A stretch of 64,000 nucleotides of DNA from Cloacibacillus sp. An23 (GTDB taxonomy: Bacteria > Synergistota > Synergistia > Synergistales > Synergistaceae). Location: the NCBI RefSeq assembly GCF_002159945.1, contig NZ_NFJQ01000002.1:186001-250000 (forward strand), read 5' to 3'. A program made the translations under genes and the position numbers. Below, piece after piece: positions 1 through 7,496 of the stretch. Each line of letters begins with the position of its first letter. The stretch's first letter is position 1. Below the pieces are notes generated by a model. It was not told the DNA's origin and did no database searches. It saw nothing but the letters and a program-made list of their open reading frames with translations.

Positions 1-2
1 AC

Positions 3-272
3 CCGGAGATAGACGGCCTTCCCGCAATATTCCCGGACGGCGTTGACGTGATGGACTTCGCGCGGCTGTTTGAGATTGCGACCGCCGCGGTCTCTAAGGT
101 TGCGAAAGTCCACGGCGAGAGGCTGGATTTGTACTGCACCGGGCTGACCCCGGCGGTCTGCGCCGTAGTCAACGCCTGCATCTGGTGTGACGTAGAGCTT
201 ACCTGTTGGCACTACGATAAGGCAGCGGACGGTTACAAGCCGCAGAAGATAACGACGACTGCGGCGTTTTAG
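3..272 (+). CDS. Hypothetical phage protein, 5' end outside window
   Basis: The frame is open from base 3 and ends at TAG 270-272, so this is the C-terminal part of a gene that starts upstream; an internal GTG-ATG at 48-53 is a possible but unproven start. The visible part is about 89 residues with a compact hydrophobic and Cys-containing stretch. I do not recognise a family. GC-rich codon use matches the phage early genes that follow. Confidence 0.55.
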   Translation, partial: PEIDGLPAIFPDGVDVMDFARLFEIATAAVSKVAKVHGERLDLYCTGLTPAVCAVVNACIWCDVELTCWHYDKAADGYKPQKITTTAAF

Positions 273-292
273 GAGTAAGGGGGAATCATACA

Positions 293-457
293 ATGCCCAA
301 AAAGGAAAGTGGCCAGCCGCAAAAACGTAATGTAACTATTAGGTTTTCTGTCGATGAAATCACATGGTTACAAACAGAGGCCGCCAAAAACTATCGAACG
401 ATGGCGCAGTTTGTCAGATGGATAATCGCAAAACACAGAAAAGAACAAGGTGCTTAG
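293..457 (+). CDS. Small ribbon-helix-helix-like DNA-binding protein
   Basis: A 54-residue protein starts at ATG 293 after a GGAGTAAGGGGG purine run. It has a basic N-terminus, then a short beta-type segment (NVTIRFSVDE) and two helices, the pattern of Arc/CopG ribbon-helix-helix proteins. It is convergent with the RHH gene on the other strand and overlaps it by 4 bp at the 3' ends. It probably acts as a small transcriptional regulator; the family call rests on pattern only. The codons are more AT-rich than those of the phage core genes. Confidence 0.6.
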   Translation: MPKKESGQPQKRNVTIRFSVDEITWLQTEAAKNYRTMAQFVRWIIAKHRKEQGA

Positions 458-696
458 AACATATGTCCAAATTTTTTATTGAATTCTTCGTCCGTGAGAA
501 ACTTTCCCTCTTCATGGTCGTAGTAAACGTATCCTAGTTGTTCTCTTGTATCAATGACGTAATTTGTGAGCACACTATAGACTAAGTTTGCAAGAGACCG
601 CATCTCTATATTGGCTAAAAGTTGTAGTTGCTCGCGCAGTTCATCATCAATACGAATGGTTAGGTTCTTTTTGGGTTTTACAGTTTTTCTCGGCAT
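454..696 (-). CDS. Ribbon-helix-helix regulator
   Basis: An 80-residue protein. The third of three in-frame ATGs (696) is chosen because AGGAG lies 8 nt upstream. The N-terminus is basic (PRKTVKPKKN), followed by the strand LTIRIDDELREQL and helices, typical of CopG/Arc-family repressors that bind as dimers of dimers. It is transcribed leftward from a promoter region that also holds the rightward early promoter and three GCAATGCAAA repeats, which suggests it represses one or both. Nothing shows which phage decision it controls. Confidence 0.7.
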   Translation of the reverse strand: MPRKTVKPKKNLTIRIDDELREQLQLLANIEMRSLANLVYSVLTNYVIDTREQLGYVYYDHEEGKFLTDEEFNKKFGHMF

Positions 697-726
697 CGTC
701 ATCACTCCTCTTGCGAATACATTAAG

Positions 727-757
727 AGTATAGCACTTACAAGAAATTGCAATGCAA
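727..757 (-). promoter_or_regulatory. Leftward promoter of the RHH gene
   Basis: On the minus strand, TGCTATACT (extended -10; TATACT at 727-732) has a TTGCAT-like -35 at 752-757, spacing 19. The -35 overlaps the first GCAATGCAAA repeat, so a repressor bound there would block it. Confidence 0.45.
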
Positions 758-817
758 ATACAGCTTTACGCAATGCAAATAAAAACATATAATATAAGCA
801 AGTAAATGCAATGCAAA
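749..817. repeat. Three GCAATGCAAA direct repeats (operator-like)
   Basis: Exact 10-bp copies lie at 749-758, 770-779 and 808-817, at offsets of 21 and 38 bp, across both divergent promoters. Helically phased repeats beside an RHH gene are typical operators. That the RHH protein binds them is inferred. Confidence 0.55.
765..793 (+). promoter_or_regulatory. Rightward early promoter
   Basis: TTTACG (765-770), a 17-bp spacer and TATAAT (788-793) make a good sigma-70 promoter. It reads into the first early gene at 836, which has its own AGGAGG. The second GCAATGCAAA repeat lies between the -35 and -10. Confidence 0.6.
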
Positions 818-835
818 AAGGAGGCATGTTGAGCA

Positions 836-1099
836 ATGACAATCCTTGAACGACTGCAAGACGCACCGAGACAACCGCGCCGGATGGCGACGAACCGCCG
901 CCGCGAGGAATGCTACGAGGCCACGAAAGAGCTTCTCCCTCAAATCATCGAGGCAAAAGAGTACGGCTACACGTGGCACTCAATACGCAACATGGTGGAG
1001 CAGATACTTCGCGAGCGAGGCATCTGGCGCAAGCACTGGGACAACTGGGACATACAGGCCAACTATTACAGGCTGATGAAGGAGGCGAAACAGCAATGA
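836..1099 (+). CDS. Hypothetical early phage protein
   Basis: An 87-residue, Arg-rich and mostly helical protein starting at ATG 836 behind AAGGAGG. It is the first gene after the early promoter. A central segment (YGYTWHSIRNMVEQILRERG) could form a helix-turn-helix. The stop overlaps the next start as ATGA, so translation is coupled. I do not recognise a family. Confidence 0.6.
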   Translation: MTILERLQDAPRQPRRMATNRRREECYEATKELLPQIIEAKEYGYTWHSIRNMVEQILRERGIWRKHWDNWDIQANYYRLMKEAKQQ

Positions 1100-1248
1100 C
1101 CATCGCAGACAAGGCGCGCGAAATCCTTGAGTACGTCTGCTCCGCGGACGCACGCAATACTAACCCGCACGCGAAGGACATCGCGGACGTTATGACGGCA
1201 AAGCAGGCTATGGCGGTGTGTGCCATAGCCGAGGAAGGAGGTAACTGA
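1096..1248 (+). CDS. Small hypothetical phage protein
   Basis: A 50-residue helical protein. ATG 1096 overlaps the preceding TGA (ATGA), which decides the start. It has two Cys and no recognised motif. The gene ends at TGA 1246-1248 and is followed 2 bp later by the next ATG. Confidence 0.5.
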   Translation: MTIADKAREILEYVCSADARNTNPHAKDIADVMTAKQAMAVCAIAEEGGN

Positions 1249-1250
1249 AA

Positions 1251-1433
1251 ATGGGCTTTGAAGGAGTAAAAGAGACGCCCACGGCGGTCACCGTGAGCGG
1301 TCAAAGAACGGGTGTTTTTGCGAGAGACACCACAGATATTTTAACACGGATTCTCACAGAGATGGAGTTCTTCGAGGGCTTCCGCGCGTGGTGCGGATAC
1401 GGGAAAGAGCTCGAATGGAGGCTGACGGCATGA
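1251..1433 (+). CDS. Small hypothetical phage protein
   Basis: A 60-residue protein starting at ATG 1251; GGAGG lies inside the end of the preceding gene. The stop overlaps the next start as ATGA at 1430-1433. The C-terminal half is aromatic-rich. Function is not recognised. Confidence 0.5.
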   Translation: MGFEGVKETPTAVTVSGQRTGVFARDTTDILTRILTEMEFFEGFRAWCGYGKELEWRLTA

Positions 1434-1735
1434 CGGTCAAAGAGATGTACGCGCGTCTCGACGCGATAGAAAACGAGCTGGACGAGCTGAGCGAAAAACT
1501 TGACATGAACGCCTTTTGCCATAAGTGCAGATACGCGGAGGTTAGGAGCGGTACTAAAGAGATATGCGGCTTTGAGCTGCACTATGAATACCTCGATTGC
1601 CCTTCTGGCCTTTGGGTTGACGCAAAATGCCCTCGCTTTGAGGAGTACAGAGAGACAGAGGCTCGTTTCGACGAGCTTAAACGCGAATACTGCGAGATCG
1701 CAGACTCGCCGGTGAGCGCAGAGGTGACGAACTGA
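1430..1735 (+). CDS. Hypothetical Cys-rich phage protein with coiled coil
   Basis: A 101-residue protein. ATG 1430 overlaps the upstream TGA. Residues 1-27 look like a coiled coil, followed by a Cys-rich middle (CHKC, C, C, C), possibly a metal-binding knuckle, and a helical tail. The stop overlaps the next ATG as TGATG, so the gene belongs to the tightly coupled early operon. Confidence 0.55.
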   Translation: MTVKEMYARLDAIENELDELSEKLDMNAFCHKCRYAEVRSGTKEICGFELHYEYLDCPSGLWVDAKCPRFEEYRETEARFDELKREYCEIADSPVSAEVTN

Positions 1736-2100
1736 TGACGCTGGACAAACTGAAATCGAAGATATTAGTCGCCGCGCGTGAAACGGACGGGGCGGCCTTC
1801 GACCTTCTCCGCTTCGGCACGACCGACGCGGAGGCCGATACGTACACAGTACCGGCCGAGTACGTCCGCAAGCTTAGCGAAAGCCGCATGAAACTCCACG
1901 AGGCGATAGATAAGCTCGACATAGAGCGCGACAAAGAGAAGCTGCGCCCTATCGTGAGCAGATATGAACAGCGCGTGCTCGATGAGCAGCTAGGGCTCCG
2001 CGAGCCGCGTCTAACCATACCGCTCGCAGACGATTATGAAATCGACTGGGATTTTGACATGACGGGGCGCCCTGTCTACAGGACGCACATCGGGAATTAA
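1735..2100 (+). CDS. Hypothetical phage protein upstream of recombination ATPase
   Basis: A 121-residue acidic and basic helical protein starting by TGATG overlap with the previous gene. No recognised domain. It lies directly before the Sak4-like ATPase gene, a common place for recombination-associated small proteins, but nothing in the sequence proves such a role. Confidence 0.5.
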   Translation: MTLDKLKSKILVAARETDGAAFDLLRFGTTDAEADTYTVPAEYVRKLSESRMKLHEAIDKLDIERDKEKLRPIVSRYEQRVLDEQLGLREPRLTIPLADDYEIDWDFDMTGRPVYRTHIGN

Positions 2101-2113
2101 GGGAGGAATTGAA

Positions 2114-3046
2114 ATGGCATTCAGGAAAGCGGAACGCAGACAGGCAAAATTACGGCTCGGGCTCATCGGGCCGTCGGGTTCGGGCAAGACATACGGTGCG
2201 CTTCTTATTGCGCAGGGGCTCGGAGGAAAGATCGCCCTTATAGACAGCGAAAACGGGAGCGGCGAGCTTTACGCCGATATGTGCGACTACGACGTGTGTC
2301 AGCTTGCGCCGGAATTTACGCCGCAGAAATACATAGCTGCTATCCACGAAGCGGAGCGCGCGGGTTACGACGTCATCATCATAGACAGCTTGTCGCACGC
2401 TTGGGCGGGCGCAGGCGGCGTGCTTGAAATGGTGGACAAGCGCAAGGGACGCGGCAACGACTTCGCCGCGTGGCGCGATGTGACGCCGCAGCACAACGCC
2501 CTCGTAGACGCAATGCTGCAAAGCCCGTGCCACATAATTGCTACGATGCGCTCTAAGACCGCTTACGACATGGAGAAGGACGAGCGCACCGGCAAAATCA
2601 AACCGGTCAAGATAGGGCTCGCGCCTGTGCAGCGTGAGGGCATGGACTATGAATTTACGGTCGTCCTTGAGATAGACCAGCAGAAGCACATGGCGGAGGC
2701 TACAAAAGACCGTACGTCGCTCTTCGACGGCGAAATTTTCAAAATCACGCCGGAGACTGGGGAAAAGCTCAGGGCATGGCTTGAGACCGGCCTACCGGCA
2801 GAAACTGTGCGCCCGAACAAAACACAGGCCGCGCCGAAGCCGCTCACCGAAGCCCAGCAGGCACAACGCACGCTTATCGGTATGTTGACCGACGACGCGG
2901 GGCTCGGGCTGCGCAAAGACGAGTGCGGCGCGTGGATAAAACAGACGCTCGGACGCGACATCAAGAGCATGAGCGAGCTCGAGCTCGGGGACATAGAGGT
3001 CTGCATACAGGCAGCGCAGGACGCTATAGGGCGTAAGGTTGCGTGA
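2114..3046 (+). CDS. Sak4-like RecA-fold NTPase (phage recombination ATPase)
   Basis: A 310-residue P-loop NTPase with Walker A GPSGSGKT at residues 19-26 and Walker B in DVIIIDSLSHAW near residue 90. The fold and position fit AAA_24/Sak4-type proteins, which support single-strand annealing or strand exchange together with phage SSB; an SSB gene is present at 11915. The C-terminal third after about residue 240 is a helical accessory region. SD GGGAGG lies before ATG 2114. Membership of the Sak4 group rather than a generic P-loop protein is inferred. Confidence 0.75.
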   Translation: MAFRKAERRQAKLRLGLIGPSGSGKTYGALLIAQGLGGKIALIDSENGSGELYADMCDYDVCQLAPEFTPQKYIAAIHEAERAGYDVIIIDSLSHAWAGAGGVLEMVDKRKGRGNDFAAWRDVTPQHNALVDAMLQSPCHIIATMRSKTAYDMEKDERTGKIKPVKIGLAPVQREGMDYEFTVVLEIDQQKHMAEATKDRTSLFDGEIFKITPETGEKLRAWLETGLPAETVRPNKTQAAPKPLTEAQQAQRTLIGMLTDDAGLGLRKDECGAWIKQTLGRDIKSMSELELGDIEVCIQAAQDAIGRKVA

Positions 3047-3053
3047 TTGGACG

Positions 3054-3082
3054 GTGGCTATTTCCATTTTGGAAATAGCCAC
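3054..3082. repeat. Perfect 13-bp hairpin
   Basis: GTGGCTATTTCCA (3054-3066) and its exact complement (3070-3082) are separated by TTT. It stands alone in the 63-bp gap between the ATPase and the next gene. There is no U tract, so a simple terminator is unlikely. It may be an RNA processing or attenuation hairpin or a protein binding site. Confidence 0.6.
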
Positions 3083-3109
3083 TGATGACTAGATAAGGAG
3101 GAATTAAAG

Positions 3110-3529
3110 ATGAAAAGAGAATGGATACCTTTTCCCGAGGGAGAAATATATGACCCGGTGTTTGAAGCCGTAGCCAGGCGCGCCGGAGTATCAAGAGGCA
3201 AGGCGGTTCTCGTCTACATAATGTTGATAAACCATGTAATGAAGAACGGAAATTCCTGCGACGGACATTATGTCTATTTTGATACTGATACATGTGATGC
3301 AGCGTTTGATTTCGCCGAAGGTACGAGCGCGGCAGTCGTTAGAGCCCTTAAAGACAAGGACCTTATCGACATGGAAGATGGCAGCTGCTGTTTGACAAGG
3401 TGGGTAGACTATGCGTACCTTGAGGCGACCGCATTGGCGGAACAGGATACACGGACAAGGGCAAAAATAGAGCTGGAACAGGAAGAAAAAAGCGCGCCTG
3501 TTTGTCCAACAAGCCAAGAAAAGAATTAA
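3110..3529 (+). CDS. Hypothetical replication-region protein
   Basis: A 139-residue protein starting at ATG 3110 behind AAGGAGG. Residues 15-85 look like a winged-helix fold (GVSRGKAVLVYIMLINHV, then a recognition-like helix and LKDKDLIDME), as in N-terminal domains of phage replication organisers. The C-terminus is charged and helical. It sits between the ATPase and the initiator gene. DNA binding is inferred. Confidence 0.55.
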   Translation: MKREWIPFPEGEIYDPVFEAVARRAGVSRGKAVLVYIMLINHVMKNGNSCDGHYVYFDTDTCDAAFDFAEGTSAAVVRALKDKDLIDMEDGSCCLTRWVDYAYLEATALAEQDTRTRAKIELEQEEKSAPVCPTSQEKN

Positions 3530-3547
3530 AGTCCCTGAGGCCCTTCA

Positions 3548-4603
3548 ATGAGATCGCGATATATAAAACCGGGATTTTTTACCAGTGAACAGCTTGCTGA
3601 GTGTAGCTTCGCCGCCCGCATTCTCTTTGAGGGGCTATGGTGCTATGCAGACCGAAGGGGGAGAATGGAAGATCGTCCTAAGAGATTAAAGGCGGCGATT
3701 TTCCCGTATGACAACGTAGATATTTCCTCGCTTCTCAATGAGCTTATAACCAATGAGCTGATTGTCCGTTATGAGGTCGATGGCAAGCATTACATTTGGA
3801 TTCCCAATTTTCTGCTCCATCAACGCCCCCATCAGAATGAAACGGACAGCATTATTCCGCCTTGCGAGCTTGAGCTAGAAATGGTGCGGAATGGCGCTAT
3901 TAAGCCGGAAGAGGGCGAGCCTAAAAATGCGGCAGGACGGCAGAACAACGCCGAACCATGTCAGTGCAAAGAGCCAAGCACTTGTCCCCAGGGCAATACA
4001 GACTTGTTACCAAGGTGCGAAGCCCTTGCCACCAAGGTCGAAAGCACTTGCGACCATGGCAACAAGCACTTCGCCCTTGAGAACTTGAGAACTGGAGAAC
4101 TTGAAAATACAAATACACGTCCCCTGCCGGAGCCGGGGACTGGCGCTAGCGCGCCCAGCGCGTCGGCGAATGATTGCCCTCACGAGGCCATAATCGGGCT
4201 TTACCACGAGATTTTGCCCATGCTCCCGCGTGTCAAGGTCTGGAACGACTCTCGGCGCTCCATGCTGCGAACGCGATGGCGCGAGGACAAGGCGCGACAA
4301 AACCTCGCGTGGTGGCGGCAGTACTTCGAGACCGTCGCGGCGAGTGATTTTCTCTGCGGCCGATGTCCGCCGGGCAAGTCAAGGCGCCCATTCATGGCAG
4401 ATTTGGAATGGCTGATTAGGCCTGGGAATATGCCGAATGTGCTTGAAGGGCGCTACAAGAATCGCGGTTCCACTCTGCCCTCGTCCACGCCCAAGCCGCA
4501 GGCAAGCCGGGGGGAAGAACCGATGACCTACGAGAACTGTGGCGAAGTGTGGGAATGGGCCCCGTGGCCCGAGGACGGAGAACCGGATAAGGCGGTGAGT
4601 TAG
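3548..4603 (+). CDS. Phage replication initiator (replisome organiser-like)
   Basis: A 351-residue protein. The N-terminal 100 residues resemble the winged-helix DNA-binding domain of phage replication proteins (FTSEQLAECSFAARILFEGL, then YDNVDISSLLNEL). A low-complexity, His/Cys/Asn-rich linker at residues 140-190 is encoded by an iteron array. The C-terminal 140 residues form a helical domain with WREDKARQNLAWW. The arrangement parallels lambda O, whose origin lies inside the initiator gene. The helicase gene starts 4 bp after the stop. The initiator role follows from position, iterons and N-terminal pattern. Confidence 0.65.
   Translation: MRSRYIKPGFFTSEQLAECSFAARILFEGLWCYADRRGRMEDRPKRLKAAIFPYDNVDISSLLNELITNELIVRYEVDGKHYIWIPNFLLHQRPHQNETDSIIPPCELELEMVRNGAIKPEEGEPKNAAGRQNNAEPCQCKEPSTCPQGNTDLLPRCEALATKVESTCDHGNKHFALENLRTGELENTNTRPLPEPGTGASAPSASANDCPHEAIIGLYHEILPMLPRVKVWNDSRRSMLRTRWREDKARQNLAWWRQYFETVAASDFLCGRCPPGKSRRPFMADLEWLIRPGNMPNVLEGRYKNRGSTLPSSTPKPQASRGEEPMTYENCGEVWEWAPWPEDGEPDKAVS
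3980..4067 (+). repeat. Four tandem 22-bp iterons (probable replication origin)
   Basis: Four exactly contiguous 22-bp units lie at 3980-4001, 4002-4023, 4024-4045 and 4046-4067, with a partial fifth from 4068. The shared pattern is (A/C)CTTG, 2-3 variable bases, ACCA, then GG and a variable end, mostly AAGC; each unit contains a CTTG/CAAG dyad. AT-richer sequence with GAGAACT repeats follows (4080-4110). This is the layout of a theta-type phage origin bound by its own initiator. Origin function is inferred. Confidence 0.7.
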
Positions 4604-4607
4604 CAGG

Positions 4608-5783
4608 ATGGAAAGGCCAGTATCGCCGTTAAACATCAAGCAGGCGGGGGCGAAGTTCAACAGGCCTGAAGCGGAAACGCTCGAGCAAATGTGCATTGCG
4701 TTGGGCGAAGAGGCTAAGTGGTGGGCGAGCCGGGGCGGCAAGCCGACGGACATAGCGAAACAGCTTATGACTAGCGTTCGGATGTGCGGGGAGCCTCCGT
4801 TCATCTCTGCGGCCGATGTTTCGCAGATGGCGGTCAACGCTTTCAAGGCGCTAGTAGCCGAACGCCGCAGTATGGGCGCGAAAAGCAATGACCCGGCGCT
4901 GACTGAGCCCAACGACATGAGGGCTGAGCTGAAAAACATGGAGGCCATGATCGACTACCGCACGGAGCAGTTTCACTTCGGCGTTCACGAGCTCGACGAC
5001 GCGATGGGAGGCGGTGTGATGAAGGGCCAGATTATGTCAATCATAGGCAACCCGGGCTCAATGAAAACGTCGCTTCTGCTTTCCGGGATTGAAACATGGG
5101 TAGCAGAAAGCCCCACACCAGTCGCGTTTTTTTCGCTGGACATGGATAAGCCCGCTATATTCGAGCGCCTTATGCTTAGGGAAATGCGCTGTGGGCGGCA
5201 CGTGCTCGTAGACAAGTACCGAGCCGGCGCCGAAGAGTACAAAGCGGCGAAAGAACGCATAGGCAGGCGTTTCTCTGGGCGCATGACGGTGCTGGGCAAC
5301 ACAGACGGCCCCCTCTGGACGATAGACACGCTCGCGAGGTACGTGCAGTTCAATGTTCCGGGGCTCCTGGCTATTGATTATCTGACTCTGCTCAAGAAGC
5401 TTGGACAAAGCGACTATGACACCGTGAACGAATCTATGCTCATGCTGAAAGACCTCGCGCGCCAATACCGGACTGCGATAGTTATACTTTCGCAGATGTC
5501 TATGTCCTCGCGACGCGAACAGGCTGCTGGAGGAATGGGCGGTTCGGCCCGCGGCGGCGGCATCGTTAACGAGCTGGCGGACGTAGAAATTGAGCTGTAC
5601 CGCGATATGTCAAACGACCCAAATGACACCATGCCGAAAATAATTGCAACAATCACGAAGACGCGCAGCGGAATAGCAGGCTCAAGTTGGAAGCTTGATT
5701 ATAACGGCCCGATGATGACCTTCCGAGGAACGGCGCAGCGTGTGTTTCGTAAGCGCAAGACCCAGGTATTCGAGGATGCGTAA
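4608..5783 (+). CDS. DnaB-like replicative helicase
   Basis: A 391-residue RecA-fold helicase. Residues 1-100 are a helical N-terminal region. Walker A is GNPGSMKT at residues 147-154, with Met where most DnaB proteins have Gly; the Lys-Thr pair is kept. Walker B is LLAIDYLTLL near residue 250. The motif ILSQMSMSSR with later Arg residues fits DnaB motifs H3/H4. It is placed right after the initiator, which would load it. The C-terminal end is repeated in degenerate form 61 bp downstream. Confidence 0.8.
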   Translation: MERPVSPLNIKQAGAKFNRPEAETLEQMCIALGEEAKWWASRGGKPTDIAKQLMTSVRMCGEPPFISAADVSQMAVNAFKALVAERRSMGAKSNDPALTEPNDMRAELKNMEAMIDYRTEQFHFGVHELDDAMGGGVMKGQIMSIIGNPGSMKTSLLLSGIETWVAESPTPVAFFSLDMDKPAIFERLMLREMRCGRHVLVDKYRAGAEEYKAAKERIGRRFSGRMTVLGNTDGPLWTIDTLARYVQFNVPGLLAIDYLTLLKKLGQSDYDTVNESMLMLKDLARQYRTAIVILSQMSMSSRREQAAGGMGGSARGGGIVNELADVEIELYRDMSNDPNDTMPKIIATITKTRSGIAGSSWKLDYNGPMMTFRGTAQRVFRKRKTQVFEDA

Positions 5784-5847
5784 GAGATGTCGGCGAAATC
5801 GATTTCGTCAACATCGTAAGCCTCAGGCGTTCGAAGATGCGTAGCAG
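5763..5847 (+). repeat. Degenerate duplication of the helicase 3' end
   Basis: The last codons of the helicase with its stop (5763-5786) recur at 5824-5847 with 5 mismatches in 24 bp, in a form that would read Gln-Ala-Phe-Glu-Asp-Ala-stop. Between them is a 14-bp perfect palindrome, CGAAATCGATTTCG (5794-5807). This looks like a recombination scar or an eroded second gene end. Confidence 0.5.
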
Positions 5848-5899
5848 TAAGCTTTTACGGACGACCCGAAAACAGGGCTCACCCTATACGCGCCATATA

Positions 5900-6011
5900 C
5901 CCGTTTTTCGGCCTACCGTCCACGACAAGGTTAGCACTTTTGTAAAGACGATAAACGTTATGCCTAAAACAAGTTACGCACCTTGTCGTGCGAGATAGAG
6001 CCAAAAACGGG
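5900..6011. repeat. Nested inverted repeats forming a long imperfect hairpin
   Basis: The outer arms, CCCGTTTTTCGGC (5900-5912) and GCCAAAAACGGG (6000-6011), differ by one extra C. The inner arms, CACGACAAGGT (5921-5931) and ACCTTGTCGTG (5980-5990), are perfect 11-bp complements. A weaker third stem lies inside. The whole 235-bp gap after the helicase holds no convincing gene. It could be a structured RNA, a second-strand origin or the remnant of an inserted element. Confidence 0.5.
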
Positions 6012-6019
6012 GAAATGGG

Positions 6020-6442
6020 GTGTTGTTGCTGACTGAGTTGCAAAAACTGACACTTGAATTGCCGCGGTACGACGACAGGCTCACGGTCGAGCGCAGCGAG
6101 ATGTTCCCAAAGACGCCATTCGTGATTATGGGCGAGCTTCACGGCGTGAGGTACCCGGAGGGCTTTTACAAGACGGAGCAGGACACGCGAAACGGCTTGA
6201 CCAAATTAGACGTTTATATGAACAGGAGGAGGCGGAGCGGAATGCCGGAAGAGATAAAAGCGTGTAAATGCGGCTGCGAGGATATATGCGTCGCGGACGG
6301 CGTCTCGGGCACTGCGGTATTTTGCCCGCACTGCGGGCGGTTTATCCGGCGTCTGACGCGAAAGCGCGCGGTAGAGGCGTGGAACGAAGGCAAGGCGAGG
6401 GTGAGCAGGGACGAATACCGCGGAAGGAGACGGAGAAGATGA
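6020..6442 (+). CDS. Hypothetical protein with Lar-like zinc ribbon end
   Basis: A 140-residue open frame from GTG 6020. The C-terminal 66 residues (from Met at 6242) contain CKCGCEDICV...CPHCGRF and KRAVEAWNEG, the pattern of Lar-type restriction-alleviation zinc ribbons. A much better ribosome site (AGGAGGAGG) precedes the internal ATG 6242, so translation may start there or at both. The upstream half is unrecognised. The stop overlaps the next start (ATGA). Confidence 0.55.
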   Translation: MLLLTELQKLTLELPRYDDRLTVERSEMFPKTPFVIMGELHGVRYPEGFYKTEQDTRNGLTKLDVYMNRRRRSGMPEEIKACKCGCEDICVADGVSGTAVFCPHCGRFIRRLTRKRAVEAWNEGKARVSRDEYRGRRRRR

Positions 6443-6813
6443 CCGAAACGACGCAAGAAACAATCAAAATCGCGCGGAGTTGGCTGGAAAACGAAGAGAA
6501 GTTCGGAGACCCAAACGCGCCGACGCCCGGCACGATGACAGCGCTGGCTGTGGTGGAGCTTGCGGAGAAGGTCAAAGGGCTGGAAGAAAAATACAGGTGG
6601 AGGAAATATCAAGACGAGCCACTGTCTACTGCGACGGGATATGTGCTGTTGTATTACAAAACATGCGAAGGTAATGAGATTTTTGTTATGGGCGATGCCA
6701 GAGAGGTAGAAGAGCAGTACGCCGGTGTGTGGGGGATAAGCGAAGATAGGCGAGTGTACAAACTGAGTATTTATTGGCATCCGCTGGACTTGCCGGAGGA
6801 GGCCGCGAAATGA
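6439..6813 (+). CDS. Hypothetical phage protein
   Basis: A 124-residue protein. ATG 6439 overlaps the previous TGA and follows GGAGAC. The first half is helical with a coiled-coil-like stretch (LAVVELAEKVKGLEEKY); the second is beta-rich and aromatic. It overlaps the next gene's ATG. The family is not recognised; position in the coupled early operon is the main support. Confidence 0.55.
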   Translation: MTETTQETIKIARSWLENEEKFGDPNAPTPGTMTALAVVELAEKVKGLEEKYRWRKYQDEPLSTATGYVLLYYKTCEGNEIFVMGDAREVEEQYAGVWGISEDRRVYKLSIYWHPLDLPEEAAK

Positions 6814-6974
6814 CGAACTTTGAACGCATCCGCATAATGACCACGGAGGAGATGGCAACTCTATTGGAATCAGAGGCTTGTCAGTGCTGCGCTTACTATA
6901 ATCTCGCCCCTTGTAGTTTTAAGTCCTGCAAAGAGGGCATCAAGAAGTGGCTGGAACAAGAGGTGGAAAACTAA
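6810..6974 (+). CDS. Small Cys-rich protein (paralogue 1)
   Basis: A 54-residue protein with four or five Cys in the pattern CQCCAYY...CSFKSCKEGIKKWLE, probably a small metal-binding fold. The next gene encodes a clear paralogue (CETCAY...C...LCEDGINEWLE), so this is a tandem duplication. The start ATG 6810 overlaps the previous stop region. Confidence 0.55.
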   Translation: MTNFERIRIMTTEEMATLLESEACQCCAYYNLAPCSFKSCKEGIKKWLEQEVEN

Positions 6975-7138
6975 TGACGAACCTCGAACACACAAAAGGG
7001 AAAAAGCACTTATTAGGTGAAACCCCATGCGAGACGTGCGCTTATAGGGGCACGTCTGACTGCGGAACGAAACTTTGCGAAGATGGAATCAATGAGTGGC
7101 TGGAAGGGAGGGTGCAGGACGATGAGCGAGTTGACTAA
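6974..7138 (+). CDS. Small Cys-rich protein (paralogue 2)
   Basis: A 54-residue paralogue of the preceding protein, sharing the Cys spacing and the GI(K/N)(K/E)WLE ending. The start overlaps the previous stop (TAATG). Its 3' end overlaps the following gene by 17 bp in another frame. Function is not recognised. Confidence 0.55.
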   Translation: MTNLEHTKGKKHLLGETPCETCAYRGTSDCGTKLCEDGINEWLEGRVQDDERVD

Positions 7139-7496
7139 AGGGTTTGAAAAATACTTCCCGCTGCCGTGGGGCATATCGTTTTATGGGGACGGCGTTCACT
7201 ACATCGACTCGAAAAACGGTAGCGGCTTCTGGATTATGGAGGACAGGGAGGGCGACGCTACAAAAAAGCAGGACACGGCAGAAGGGCGTGCCGCGATGGA
7301 ATACATGGCGAAATGCGCGAACCTCATGCCGGAGGTCATAAAGGTATTGAAACAAGCACAAGACGGGATAAAAGAAGCGTGCAATTATCACTGTTACTAC
7401 ACTTGCCCTAGTTGCGATTGGTGTGAAGCGCAGTTGGCGGAAGAGCAAATAGGTGCCCTGCTCGCCAAGCTGGAAGGAGACGCGGAAACAAAATGA
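7122..7496 (+). CDS. Hypothetical phage protein
   Basis: A 124-residue protein starting at ATG 7122 behind GGGAGGGTG. It has an aromatic N-terminal half and a Cys-rich stretch near residues 93-105 (CNYHCYYTCPSCDWC), probably metal-binding. It overlaps the next start (ATGA at 7493). The family is not recognised. Confidence 0.55.
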   Translation: MSELTKGFEKYFPLPWGISFYGDGVHYIDSKNGSGFWIMEDREGDATKKQDTAEGRAAMEYMAKCANLMPEVIKVLKQAQDGIKEACNYHCYYTCPSCDWCEAQLAEEQIGALLAKLEGDAETK

